Positions 42,283 through 50,808 of a stretch of DNA of 64,000 nt are shown in pieces. How positions within the stretch are numbered: the stretch's first letter is position 1; every line of letters begins with the position of its first letter. Origin of the DNA: Bryobacter aggregatus MPL3 (GTDB lineage Bacteria > Acidobacteriota > Terriglobia > Bryobacterales > Bryobacteraceae); assembly GCF_000702445.1 (NCBI RefSeq), contig NZ_JNIF01000003.1, positions 3,720,001 through 3,784,000 of the forward strand, given 5' to 3'. A model generated the notes under the pieces. That model was given only the letters and a program-made list of their open reading frames with translations, was not told the DNA's origin and did no database searches. Both the position numbers and the translations under genes were made by a program.

Positions 42283-43423
42283 CTGAGGTTCGGAGTGTGA
42301 AGTAAAACGTGCAACCCTGGTCCCGGCCAGCGCTTTCGAGCCAGATTGCCCCGCCAAGACGCTCGACAATCCGGCGGCAGGTGGTCAGCCCAATTCCAGA
42401 GCCTCCGGCGTCAGATTCCTGAAGGCGGCTAAATGGCGCAAAGATCCGGTTGTGGAACTGTGGCTCGACCCCAATTCCATTGTCCGTGATCAAGCAGCAG
42501 ACAAAATTCCCCCTGGTGCACTCGACCCCGATATGAATCTTGAGAGGGCGCTCTGCCCCTCGGTATTTAATCGCGTTGCTGAGCAGGTTCTGGAATAGCT
42601 GCGTTAACAAGACTTCATTGCCAATGACCAGGGGCAGCTCTTCGCAGGTGATTTCCGCCTTTGTTTCGGCAATGGCAAGGCCAAGGTTTTCCAGTGCAGC
42701 TTGCAGCACCACCTTCAGGTCGATGATGCAGTCGTTGCTTTCGGAGTGCGCGACGCTGGCAAACGAGAGCAAGCCACGAATCAAATTTCCCATACGTTCC
42801 ACGCCACTTTGGATGTGATAGAGGTACTGCGCGGCGCGATCGTCGAGCTGGCCTTGATAGTCGCGTTTCAACAGATCGGTAAAGCAATGAATCGTGCGCA
42901 ATGGCTCCTGCAGATCGTGACTGGCGGAATAGGAGAATCGCATCAGGTCGTCGTTGGACCGTAACAGTGCTTCGTTTGCCCGGGACAAGGCTTCATTGGA
43001 TTGGTGGAGCGATTCGTTGAGCTGGTGAAGCCGTCTTTCGGCAGTCCGCATGCGGAGCAGGGCATTGACCGTAGCCAAAAGGACTTCAGCATCCACCGGC
43101 TCCATGAGATAGCCATCTGCGCCATTGGTCAGACCGGCGGCGCGTTGACTGGGCGACACAGCAGAAGCGGATATCTGGAGGATGACGGTGTCGGCGGTCT
43201 CGGGGGCATTCCTGATCTTGCGGCAAATTTCAAGACTGCTGATGTCCGGAAGATCGACGTCAAGAAGCACCATCGCCGGATGGAGTTCACGGATCTTGGC
43301 CAAGGCCTCTAAGCCGGTGGGGGCCTCTTGCGTGCAGTATCCCCCCTCCTCTAAGACACGCGTACGTGCATCCCGGTTGGCCTTCTGATCATCGACAACC
43401 AATAAGAGAATGGGCTCGCTCAT
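42254..43423 (-). CDS. Receiver-histidine kinase hybrid
   Basis: A 389-residue soluble protein. The N-terminal receiver (about 1-120) has VVDDQ, Asp in MVLLDVDLPDIS, but the usual Lys-Pro is Glu-Pro (GYLMEPVD), so phosphorylation chemistry may be altered. A coiled-coil (LHQLNESLHQSNEALSRANE) leads to the H-box FSYSASHDLQEPLRTIHCF and an ATPase domain with LLSNAIKYRG, DNGIGV and GGSGIGLTTCRRIVE. This is the phytochrome-like kinase type that signals to Rcp1-style receivers, two of which lie directly downstream. An AGAGAGG sequence precedes the start at 43423. Confidence 0.88.
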   Translation of the reverse strand: MSEPILLLVVDDQKANRDARTRVLEEGGYCTQEAPTGLEALAKIRELHPAMVLLDVDLPDISSLEICRKIRNAPETADTVILQISASAVSPSQRAAGLTNGADGYLMEPVDAEVLLATVNALLRMRTAERRLHQLNESLHQSNEALSRANEALLRSNDDLMRFSYSASHDLQEPLRTIHCFTDLLKRDYQGQLDDRAAQYLYHIQSGVERMGNLIRGLLSFASVAHSESNDCIIDLKVVLQAALENLGLAIAETKAEITCEELPLVIGNEVLLTQLFQNLLSNAIKYRGAERPLKIHIGVECTRGNFVCCLITDNGIGVEPQFHNRIFAPFSRLQESDAGGSGIGLTTCRRIVERLGGAIWLESAGRDQGCTFYFTLRTSDGNHGQDTI

Positions 43424-43733
43424 GAACCTCTCTCGCACTCCAGTCCAGCAGATGCAACATGGAGTAGGGCAGAGGCGTATCGGGATGTGACTGGTGGAGC
43501 TGGGAAGACAATGCGTGGAACTCCTATCTGGTTCTGTTCCCGGGGGACTCGAACAGCATCGAGGCAGGTGCCAGACCGGAACGGACTCAAAGGCACAATG
43601 CTCATCACCTGCATTTTAACGCCCCCTGACTGCCAGCGCACATTTGTATCTCAGACCCGCAACCTCCAACTGATAGATCATCGGTACTGAAACTGGCTTC
43701 GAGAATCTGGAACTACACCCCACTCTATGACTT
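43424..43733. other. Intergenic region, no gene seen
   Basis: About 310 bases between the receiver-kinase hybrid start and the end of the unknown TIM-barrel-like gene. It should hold the promoter of the signalling operon (minus strand). Short plus-strand frames here have no recognisable motif. I found no convincing terminator or regulatory RNA. Confidence 0.5.
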
Positions 43734-44576
43734 TTATTCCGTGCGGATGGTTCCTTCGGAGAAAGAAAATACTGCTCCTGAAAAGGCCGCAGCCATGGAA
43801 TCGTCCCAATCGGAAGGATACGGAAGCTCTGCATAGACCGGCATTGGGCGCGGCAGTGATTCGAGCCGGGTTCGTTCTTCCCGGCTTTTCTGCGGATCCG
43901 CTGTGGTCCAGGAAACGAGGCATGTGGCTGCGAGTCCCTGCGCTTCCTGGAAGCTGAGGCTGCTGCGATCGCCGGTGTAGCGGATTGTGGCCGCAGTTTT
44001 CAGGCACAGCGGGCTCGGAACGGCCTCATGAATCAAACGCAGGATGCCGTACTGTACGCTTCTCCGCCAGAGAAGTAAGGTGTTGACGCTGGGATGAGGA
44101 TGCTCGGTGGGTTCTTCCATGTTCTCCCGCGCGACTTGCTCCAGCACTAAGCCGGTTGCCCCATAGCCGTACATACAAGCAGCACAGAAGCAGATGGACG
44201 GATAGAAATCCGGACTGCCGGAGAAGCCGAGACCTGCCATCTCAAGGCTGGCCCAGGGAAAGAAGGCGCTGATGGTTTGGCATTCGGCCAGCCAGAGCTC
44301 TTGCACCTGAGGTTGTGAGGGGCAGAGATGTTGGGGGAAGCGATGACCGAGAGCATCCTGACGGCAGAGATCTTCGGCACCCTGCAGCTCGTGCAGCGGG
44401 ATGGTGGCGTGCACCGCAACGTTGTACTTCGTCGCTTCCGACAGAAAGGAGAGGAGCGGTGGCCCTAGATCGGAGGATGCAAGCTTCAGATGTACAGCGT
44501 TGCAGGAGTGGATGGGGAGCTCGTCAAACAGGTTGGGGCGCAGGTCCGCGCGCGAGATTCGGATGGATCGAAGCAT
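43734..44576 (-). CDS. Hypothetical protein with CFCAAC motif
   Basis: A 280-residue protein starting MLRSIRISRADLRPN, without signal peptide. I do not recognise a named family. The arrangement of strands and helices (VHLKLASSD, NVAVHATIPLHEL, VQELWLAECQTIS, MAGLGFSG, then CFCAACMYGYGATG) resembles TIM-barrel glycosidase-like or DUF proteins in which a C-x-C-x-x-C cluster follows a substrate-site strand. An open frame extends to 44828, but that part is the shadow of the ThuA-like gene, 9 bases upstream on the same strand. Last gene of a four-gene operon. Confidence 0.6.
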   Translation of the reverse strand: MLRSIRISRADLRPNLFDELPIHSCNAVHLKLASSDLGPPLLSFLSEATKYNVAVHATIPLHELQGAEDLCRQDALGHRFPQHLCPSQPQVQELWLAECQTISAFFPWASLEMAGLGFSGSPDFYPSICFCAACMYGYGATGLVLEQVARENMEEPTEHPHPSVNTLLLWRRSVQYGILRLIHEAVPSPLCLKTAATIRYTGDRSSLSFQEAQGLAATCLVSWTTADPQKSREERTRLESLPRPMPVYAELPYPSDWDDSMAAAFSGAVFSFSEGTIRTE

Positions 44577-44584
44577 GGAGGAAG

Positions 44585-45439
44585 CTATGACTTCACGATC
44601 CCACGATAAGGGACCCGAATCGGCATCGGGCCTGTCCAGGATTTCGGGTGCTTCCTCCCGAGCGAGGAATAGATGGCATTGACAAGCAGGCGCTGGAAGG
44701 GTTCGAGCGCGAAGTCTCCCGGATGTCCGAGCGAGGTATAGAACGCGTTGGCGCCGAAAGCGTTGCGCCAGGTCCAGGCGACAGGATTGCGGATGGAGGG
44801 TTTGTTCGGGTTGATGGCATCTCCCCAAAGCAGAACTTGCGCCTCATCGGGAGGATACTTCGGAGCAACCTTGTAGAGCCAGGAAGGGGCGGTGAACTCG
44901 GCTGGCAGGTCACGCAGAATGGGGTGGCGTTTGTATTTGGGGTTGAGGCTCACTCTGGTTGTCGATTGGTGGCCGTAGTGAGTGTGGCCGTCGACCTCCC
45001 AACCTGGTGGCGCGCCGAAAACATCAGAAGCCCAGCGGTTCCACATCGACAACTCTTCGGTTGCCGCATAGTGGAACGCGTGGGAACTCGTGCGCAAACC
45101 GATGATGGGCTTGTGGGAATGAATATAACGATCGATATAGACGAGCTGCGACTGTGGAAGTTGACGCCAGCGAAGGAAGAAAATGGCGAGGCTGGCAGAA
45201 TCGAGCGCTTCGAGCCCTGGAATATTTGTTTCCGCGTTCTGATCGGGAGAACTCCGCAGGATCTGGCAATCGAGGCCATAACGAGCGGTGAGTTCCTTGG
45301 CAAAGAGCGGCAGCGTGATCTCTCCGGAATACTCGTGATCTCCACAAACAAAAACAATCTTCGGCGCCGGATGGGCCGCAGAAACAAAGAGCGGGGACAG
45401 TAGAAACTGTCCCCGCGTCCATGTGGAGAAAGGATGCAT
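44585..45439 (-). CDS. ThuA-like (trehalose-utilisation) domain protein, exported
   Basis: A 284-residue protein with an N-terminal signal (FLLSPLFVSAAHPAP) followed by a glutamine-amidotransferase-like ThuA domain: KIVFVCGDHEYSG, IIGLRTSSHAFHY, HYGHQSTTRVSL, and the closing TSLGHPGDFALEPFQRLLVNAIYSSLG, which is the family hallmark. ThuA-like proteins have roles in sugar metabolism that are poorly defined. Its start overlaps the DinB-like stop as TAATG, so the genes are coupled. Confidence 0.82.
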   Translation of the reverse strand: MHPFSTWTRGQFLLSPLFVSAAHPAPKIVFVCGDHEYSGEITLPLFAKELTARYGLDCQILRSSPDQNAETNIPGLEALDSASLAIFFLRWRQLPQSQLVYIDRYIHSHKPIIGLRTSSHAFHYAATEELSMWNRWASDVFGAPPGWEVDGHTHYGHQSTTRVSLNPKYKRHPILRDLPAEFTAPSWLYKVAPKYPPDEAQVLLWGDAINPNKPSIRNPVAWTWRNAFGANAFYTSLGHPGDFALEPFQRLLVNAIYSSLGRKHPKSWTGPMPIRVPYRGIVKS

Positions 45440-45963
45440 TAGCGCCCTTCGGAGCTAGGTGGAACCAGGTGGTTCAAGCGCATGAGCGTCACAAGGTTGC
45501 CGTAATGTTCGTTGGTATGCGAGATGTTGCCAAAGAGTAACTGCGCGGCAACCACCTCACGGGTGCCCATCTTCTTGGTTTCGGCGAGCACCTTGTCGGT
45601 GGTCATCGACCAGGCCTTCGTGCATTCGGCATTGGCGCCCTTCCAGGCGGCGATCAGACTTTCCTTGGTGATCGTGCCCTTCTCAAAGGAGGCTGGCTTG
45701 GTGCCGCCGCTGACCGGAGTGCAGTAGGAGTAGTTCGCATCGGCAATGTGGGCGACGAACTGGCCAAAGGTGCGGGTGTCATCGGTGGCGCGGAAGCTGA
45801 ACTTGTCTTCCGGCATCTTTTCGATGGACTTGGTGATATTGTTGGCCAGCTGGGTGTACATGCGTGCGCCAGCAGCCGCGATCGGATTTTCCTTCGCATC
45901 CGGCATGGACTGGGCGGACACGGCCAGTGCGAGCGCGAAAACGGAGAAGAGTGATTTCTTCAT
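45439..45963 (-). CDS. Exported DinB-like four-helix protein
   Basis: A 174-residue protein with signal peptide MKKSLFSVFALALAVSAQS and a DinB/YfiT-like helical bundle. Candidate metal-binding histidines occur in FVAHIADANY and ISHTNEHYGNLVTLMR, which match the three-histidine pattern of the superfamily. Cytoplasmic DinB proteins are thiol-dependent transferases; exported versions are common in Acidobacteriota with unknown function. Co-transcribed with the amidohydrolase upstream (24-base gap) and the ThuA-like gene downstream. Confidence 0.85.
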   Translation of the reverse strand: MKKSLFSVFALALAVSAQSMPDAKENPIAAAGARMYTQLANNITKSIEKMPEDKFSFRATDDTRTFGQFVAHIADANYSYCTPVSGGTKPASFEKGTITKESLIAAWKGANAECTKAWSMTTDKVLAETKKMGTREVVAAQLLFGNISHTNEHYGNLVTLMRLNHLVPPSSEGR

Positions 45964-45987
45964 AGATTCAAATTACCTCGGAGCTGA

Positions 45988-46821
45988 TTATATCTTCAGG
46001 CCATAGAAGCGCGCGGCGGTCGATCCCAGGATCTTCGCCCGCTCGTTGGCGTCCTGAGGGCCAAGGGCCTGGGTGAAGGCGGCGAGCACTTCCTTCCAGG
46101 TTCCGGCCAGAGTGCAAACCGGCCAATCGGAGCCAAACATCAGGCGGTCAAAGCCGAACAGCTTCAGCACATGTTGGACATAAGGAGTGAGTTGCTCGGC
46201 TTTCCAGGATTTGGGCTCGGCTTCCGTGATCATTCCTGACACCTTGCAAAAGAGCTTCGGATGTTTGGCGATCCGTTCCATATCCTGTGCCCAGCCATCG
46301 AAGACTGCTTCCTTGATGTAAGGCTTCGCGATATGGTCCACCACCATCGGCAGATCGGGCAGCTTCTCAATCAGGGCAGGAATATAGGGCAGATGAGAGG
46401 GACGGAGTAACAGGTCGTAGGGGACTTTGCGCGATTCGAGCTCCTTCAATCCCCGGATGACGGCGGGTTGCAGCATCCACTGGACATCCGGTTCGTCGTG
46501 GACCAGATGACGGACGCCGACAAATTTCGGATGCTTCTGGAGCTGGTCGAGCACTTTCCCGACATTCGGATCCTGCAGGTCCACCCAGGCCACAATGCCG
46601 AGAATCGACTTGTGCTGATTCGCCAGATTCAGCAACCAGGTTGCCTCCTCGGGCACTTGGGCCGCCTGGACAACAACGCTACCATCAAAGTTGTTCTGTG
46701 TGAGTGTCGGTTCGAGGTCTGCGGGCAGATAATTGCGTCGCAATGGGTTCGGAGCCGGCGGCATCCACGGGTAGGAAATGAGGTCGGGGTTCCAATAATG
46801 TTGGTGAGAATCAATTCGCAT
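45988..46821 (-). CDS. Amidohydrolase-family lactonase (fuconolactonase/PDC-lactonase-like)
   Basis: A 277-residue TIM-barrel hydrolase. The N-terminal metal motif MRIDSHQHYWNP, the histidine in VGVRHLVHDEPD, VVDHIAKP and the C-terminal RLMFGSDWPVC (conserved Asp) are those of the amidohydrolase-2 family that includes L-fuconolactonase and 2-pyrone-4,6-dicarboxylate lactonase. The HxH motif is present as HQH. It is cytoplasmic and the first gene of the four-gene operon. The precise lactone or amide substrate is unknown. Its 5' end overlaps the divergent lipoprotein gene. Confidence 0.9.
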   Translation of the reverse strand: MRIDSHQHYWNPDLISYPWMPPAPNPLRRNYLPADLEPTLTQNNFDGSVVVQAAQVPEEATWLLNLANQHKSILGIVAWVDLQDPNVGKVLDQLQKHPKFVGVRHLVHDEPDVQWMLQPAVIRGLKELESRKVPYDLLLRPSHLPYIPALIEKLPDLPMVVDHIAKPYIKEAVFDGWAQDMERIAKHPKLFCKVSGMITEAEPKSWKAEQLTPYVQHVLKLFGFDRLMFGSDWPVCTLAGTWKEVLAAFTQALGPQDANERAKILGSTAARFYGLKI

Positions 46822-47745
46822 CGTACGCCCGCGATTCTATCAAGGCGCGCTACGCTGCTGGCGGGACTTGGTTTCTTCGGTTGTGGCCGGGAGGGGACGC
46901 ACCAGCGTGTGGACCCGGCGCTCGGGCCGCTGATTCCTTCCGACACGACAACGCTGGTGGGTATCCGGCTCGATCATCTGCGTAAAACTCCAGCCTGGAA
47001 ACAGCTCTTTCCGGACAATGCTCCCTCGGTGCTCGATGGCTTAGCGAAGAAGTCGGGCATCGATGTGAAGGAGACTGTTCATGAAGTCCTGTATTGTCTG
47101 GGTGGCCGCCATCGTTGTGGGCTGATTCGCGGCAAGTTTGTCGATGAAGGGCCAAACAATTCCGGAATGGAGCCGCAGCTCAAGATGGAAGGCGCGCAGA
47201 AGTTTCCCTACAAAGGCTTCACGCTCATTGGCAAGGAAGAGTTTGCAGCCACCTTCTTCAATTCGAGTGTTGTCGCTCTCGGGAACGCGGCGGCGATCCG
47301 GGCGATCATCGATAACAATGAACGGAAGAACGCCGTGCCGCAAGCGCTATTGAACATGGTGCAGGCGCTGCCTGTCGCCGCCAATGTCTACGCGGTGTCC
47401 ACCAGTCCGTCGATTCCTGAAGGTGGGGTGGGCGGCGTACGCAGCTTGCCGCTCACCTTGAAGAGTGCCTGGGCCTATGCCGATCTGACCACCACCGCAT
47501 CGATCCGCGCAGAGGGTGAAGGCACGACGGCAGAGGATGCGAAGAAGCTGGTTGATGCCTTCAAGGCCCTCACCAGTCTGCTGCGTATGACTCTCAAGCC
47601 CGCACAGAAGCAAATGCTGACCGTCCTCGATTCCCTGCAAGTGGTTCAGGACAACGCGAAGGTCAAGCTGCAGGCAGATCTGCCACTTGAAACCGTTCTC
47701 GACCTGCTGAAGGGAATTGATCTGAGCGACAAGCTTCGCGCATAA
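46798..47745 (+). CDS. Putative lipoprotein, function unknown
   Basis: About 315 residues. The N-terminus (ATLLAGLGFFGCGREG) looks like a lipoprotein signal with a loose lipobox ending at Cys. The body contains TTTLVGIRLDHLRKTPAWKQLFP, a segment I associate with Acidobacteriota proteins of unknown role, and alternating strands and helices. The start is uncertain: ATG 46798, TTG 46801 and GTG 46804 are in frame, and all overlap the divergent amidohydrolase start. No obvious ribosome-binding site precedes them. The S9 peptidase follows 8 bases after the stop, so they probably form an operon. Confidence 0.6.
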   Translation: MLVRINSHRTPAILSRRATLLAGLGFFGCGREGTHQRVDPALGPLIPSDTTTLVGIRLDHLRKTPAWKQLFPDNAPSVLDGLAKKSGIDVKETVHEVLYCLGGRHRCGLIRGKFVDEGPNNSGMEPQLKMEGAQKFPYKGFTLIGKEEFAATFFNSSVVALGNAAAIRAIIDNNERKNAVPQALLNMVQALPVAANVYAVSTSPSIPEGGVGGVRSLPLTLKSAWAYADLTTTASIRAEGEGTTAEDAKKLVDAFKALTSLLRMTLKPAQKQMLTVLDSLQVVQDNAKVKLQADLPLETVLDLLKGIDLSDKLRA

Positions 47746-47752
47746 TTGCGCC

Positions 47753-49765
47753 ATGCGCGCAATCCTGCTTGGACTGAGTTTTGCCTTTTGCTCCTGGGCC
47801 GCGACGGGTTTGGGGCCAGACACGCTGTGGGACTGGCGGAATGTCGCCGCGCCTAAAATCAGTCCCGATGGCTCGAAGATCGTTTACCAGATCGAATGGG
47901 CAGATCGGATGACGGATGCCTTCCATTCGAATCTCTGGATGGTTCATGCGGACGGCAGCGGCAACCGGCCTCTGACACAAGGCAAGCAACGCGACACCGG
48001 CGTGGTCTGGTCGCCGGATGGCAAACGCATCGCCTATCTCTCGACGAAATCAGGCCGCCCTCAAATTGTTGTGCGCTGGATGGAGAATGGCGACGAGGCG
48101 CAGATCACGAATCTGGAGACCGCGCCCTCCGATCTTTCCTGGTCGCCGGACAGCCAGTGGATCGCTTACTTTTCGCGAGTGCCGGTGAAGGCAAAGTGGA
48201 GTGTCAAATCTACTCCTCCCCCTCCGGGCGCCACCTGGACAGCCGGACCGAGTGTGGTGACGAAACTGAAGTGGCGGCAGGACGGCATCGCAGGTGCGGG
48301 ACTCGTGCCGGAAAGTGTCGGTCATCTTTTTGTGATCGCCGCTGATGGTGGCGCGGCCCGCCAGGTGACGAGCGGAGACTACCAACACAGCGGACCAGCC
48401 TCCTGGACGCCAGACGGCAAGACCGTCGTCCTCAGTGCGGCTCGTCGCGAGGATGCCGATGCGGTGCTCTATCCGGAGGACCTCTATGCGATCGATATCG
48501 CCACCGGCAACGCGCGTGTCCTGGTGCAACGCAACGGACCAGAAATCAGTGCCGTTGTTTCGCCGGACGGCAAGTGGATTGCCTTTCTTGGTTTTGAAGA
48601 CCGCGGCAATAGCCACCATTCCAACCGGCTCTGGGTGGTGGGCATCGACGGCAAGGGGCTCCAACTTCTGGGCGCGAGCCTCGAGCGTGATTCCGTCTCG
48701 CCGGTCTGGAAGCCGGATTCGAGCGGCGTGTATGCGGTGGTCGAAAGCAGTGGAGAGTCGCATCTGTACCTCGCCGCGCTCAAGGGCGGCATCGAGAAGC
48801 TGACCAGCGGGACGCAGCGCTTCAGCACCGGCTACGCGGTGGCTGATCGCTTCTCCATCGCAAAGAACGGAACCGTGGCGATCACCAGTTCCGGTCCGCT
48901 CGAGCCCAAGGATGTCTATGCGATTGTGCGTGGCGCGGCGCCGCTGCGGCTCACCCAAGTGAACGAGGGCCTGATGGCGGGGCACTCGATTGGGAAGACA
49001 GAAGCGCTGCACTGGAAGAGTTTCGATGGCCAGCCGATCCAAGGCTGGGTGATCTACCCCCCAGACTTTGATGCAGGTAAGAAATACCCGCTCATTCTCG
49101 ATATCCATGGCGGTCCCCATGCGATGTATGGCGTTGAGTTCCAGCACCAGATGCAGATGTTCGCCTCGCGTGGCTTTGTCGTGTTGTATGCGAATCCGCG
49201 CGGCTCTACCGGCTACGGAGAAGTCTTCGGCAATGTGATTCACGCGAAGTATCCGGGCGACGATTATCAGGACCTGATGCTCGGCGTCGACGCCATCGTC
49301 GCCAAAGGATCGATCGATCCGAAGCGCCTCTATGTCACCGGCGGCTCGGGCGGCGGTCTATTGACGGCCTGGATCGTGACCAAGACCGATCGCTTTGCCG
49401 CGGCTGTCAGTCAATACCCGGTGTCGAACTGGTTCACGCAGACAGGCAGCGCCGACATCGGCTTACTGATGACGCGCTGGATGAAGGCGATGCCCTGGGC
49501 AAACCCGCAGCAGTACATCGAGCGCAGTCCGGTGTTTTTTGCCGACAAGATCAAGACGCCCACCATGGTGTTAACTGGCGAGGAGGATTGGCGCACGCCG
49601 ATTGCGCAGAGCGAGGAGCTTTACTTTGCGATGAAGGTGCGTGGTGTCGATACGGTGCTGGTTCGTTTCCCGAAAGAGCCGCACGGGATTCGTGGAGCCT
49701 TCCCGTCCCATCGCATCCTGAAGGTGGAACATATTCTCGGCTGGTTTGAGAGGCACTCGCCGTAA
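47753..49765 (+). CDS. Exported S9-family peptidase (prolyl oligopeptidase/acylaminoacyl peptidase type)
   Basis: A 670-residue serine peptidase with signal peptide MRAILLGLSFAFCSWAAT. An N-terminal WD40-like/TolB beta-propeller (about 25-400: PKISPDGSKIVYQ, VVWSPDGKRIAYLS, SWSPDSQWIAYFS, VVSPDGKWIAFLG) gates an alpha/beta-hydrolase domain (about 420-670). The catalytic triad is Ser532 in TGGSGGG, Asp612 in EEDWRTP and His644 in EPHGI. It degrades peptides in the periplasm or outside. The family length is normal. Confidence 0.93.
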   Translation: MRAILLGLSFAFCSWAATGLGPDTLWDWRNVAAPKISPDGSKIVYQIEWADRMTDAFHSNLWMVHADGSGNRPLTQGKQRDTGVVWSPDGKRIAYLSTKSGRPQIVVRWMENGDEAQITNLETAPSDLSWSPDSQWIAYFSRVPVKAKWSVKSTPPPPGATWTAGPSVVTKLKWRQDGIAGAGLVPESVGHLFVIAADGGAARQVTSGDYQHSGPASWTPDGKTVVLSAARREDADAVLYPEDLYAIDIATGNARVLVQRNGPEISAVVSPDGKWIAFLGFEDRGNSHHSNRLWVVGIDGKGLQLLGASLERDSVSPVWKPDSSGVYAVVESSGESHLYLAALKGGIEKLTSGTQRFSTGYAVADRFSIAKNGTVAITSSGPLEPKDVYAIVRGAAPLRLTQVNEGLMAGHSIGKTEALHWKSFDGQPIQGWVIYPPDFDAGKKYPLILDIHGGPHAMYGVEFQHQMQMFASRGFVVLYANPRGSTGYGEVFGNVIHAKYPGDDYQDLMLGVDAIVAKGSIDPKRLYVTGGSGGGLLTAWIVTKTDRFAAAVSQYPVSNWFTQTGSADIGLLMTRWMKAMPWANPQQYIERSPVFFADKIKTPTMVLTGEEDWRTPIAQSEELYFAMKVRGVDTVLVRFPKEPHGIRGAFPSHRILKVEHILGWFERHSP

Positions 49766-49902
49766 TGTCTAGGTGGTGGTCGGCCGGATGGAGAACCGGG
49801 AAGCGGAGTTTGCAAAGATGGCGATCACCAGAATGCTCGCTGACGATTCTCGCAGAATCGCCAGTACAATCGGCACAGATGACAGCGCTTGCGGCTCCCC
49901 CG

Positions 49903-50529
49903 CTAACGCTTGAGCACGAGTTCGTCGAGGGGCAGCCGCTCCTGCCAGTGTTCCCGTTCCAGCAGTGGTTGCTCGCTGATCTCAACGGGCCATCCCAGAC
50001 AGAGATAGGCAACAAAGCTCCACTCATCCGGCACCTCCAGGCAGCGTTGTGCAGCCTGGGGATCGAGGATCGAAACCCAGCCGAGGCCGATGCCTTCCAG
50101 GCGCGCCGCGAGCCAGAGCGTGTGGATCGCCATCACGACCGACCAGAGTGCCGTTTCTGGCATCGTACGGCGGCCCAGGCCCGATCCGGCCACCGGGTCC
50201 AGATCGGCAAAAACGGCGAGATGCACCGGCGCCTCCACCAGACCCGCTAGCTTCAAGCGCCGGTAGTGTTCGGCCTGTTCGCCTTCGTAGTGCGTGCTGG
50301 CTTCGAGGTTGGCGGCAGAGAAATTTTCGAGGATCGTCTGGCGTCGCGCCTGAGTCTCCACCTTCACCCAACGCCAAGGCTGCGAGAATCCAACCGAAGG
50401 AGCCAACATGGCCTGCGCGAGGAGATGATCGAGCAATTCTGGTGCGACGGGATCGCTTTTGAAATGCCGTACGTCGCGCCGCCAACGCAGCAGGGCGTCG
50501 AACTGGTCGCGGAATTCGGCGGTGAACAT
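49903..50529 (-). CDS. bluB: 5,6-dimethylbenzimidazole synthase BluB
   Basis: A 208-residue flavin-destructase of the nitroreductase fold that converts FMNH2 to the lower ligand of vitamin B12. Typical features: RWRRDVRHFKSDPV near the start, LAPSVGFSQPWRWV (FMN site), HTLWLAARLEGIGLGWVSILDP and VAYLCLGWPVE near the end. The start at 50529 gives the normal length; the frame is open to 50736 but that part runs antisense to the riboswitch. It is divergent from the B12 operon and supplies the DMB that the nucleotide-loop enzymes need. Confidence 0.9.
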   Translation of the reverse strand: MFTAEFRDQFDALLRWRRDVRHFKSDPVAPELLDHLLAQAMLAPSVGFSQPWRWVKVETQARRQTILENFSAANLEASTHYEGEQAEHYRRLKLAGLVEAPVHLAVFADLDPVAGSGLGRRTMPETALWSVVMAIHTLWLAARLEGIGLGWVSILDPQAAQRCLEVPDEWSFVAYLCLGWPVEISEQPLLEREHWQERLPLDELVLKR

Positions 50530-50589
50530 TTTATCCAGCAAACAAAGTTGAGCATCGCACATTGCGGACAGTCTGCTATTCTCGTGGAG

Positions 50590-50760
50590 TCCACGGTACA
50601 CCTCTTGGTGAGGTGTTGAAAAGGGAACCCGGTGTGAATCCGGGACTGCCCCGCAGCGGTAATTGGGAACGAACATCGCATCCATACACTGGCCGGAGTC
50701 ATCCGGCTGGGAAGTAGCGATCAGTAGGCCGCCCATGAGTCCGAAGACCTGCCTGGATCA
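50590..50760 (+). promoter_or_regulatory. Cobalamin riboswitch
   Basis: The conserved B12-binding elements appear in order: a GGTG-containing P3 stem region followed by GGGAACCCGGTG, then GAATCCGGGACTGCCCCGC (B12 box region, with GCAGCGGTAATT), then a variable arm (CACTGG / CCGGCTGGGAAG) and the closing GAGTCCGAAGACCTGCC. It lies about 50 bases before btuB and should switch off the btuB-cobU operon when adenosylcobalamin is plentiful. The whole aptamer is intact by eye. Confidence 0.95.
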
Positions 50761-50808
50761 GTTGACCACAACTGACTTCACTTTGCTCTCGTGGGAGGGG
50801 CAGGGCCT

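Noticed and set aside
43540-43565. tRNA T-arm-like sequence in the intergenic region
   Set aside because: No acceptor or anticodon stem could be built around it.
48050-49243. 397-residue minus-strand frame
   Set aside because: Antisense to the S9 peptidase; His/Arg-rich composition without domain features.
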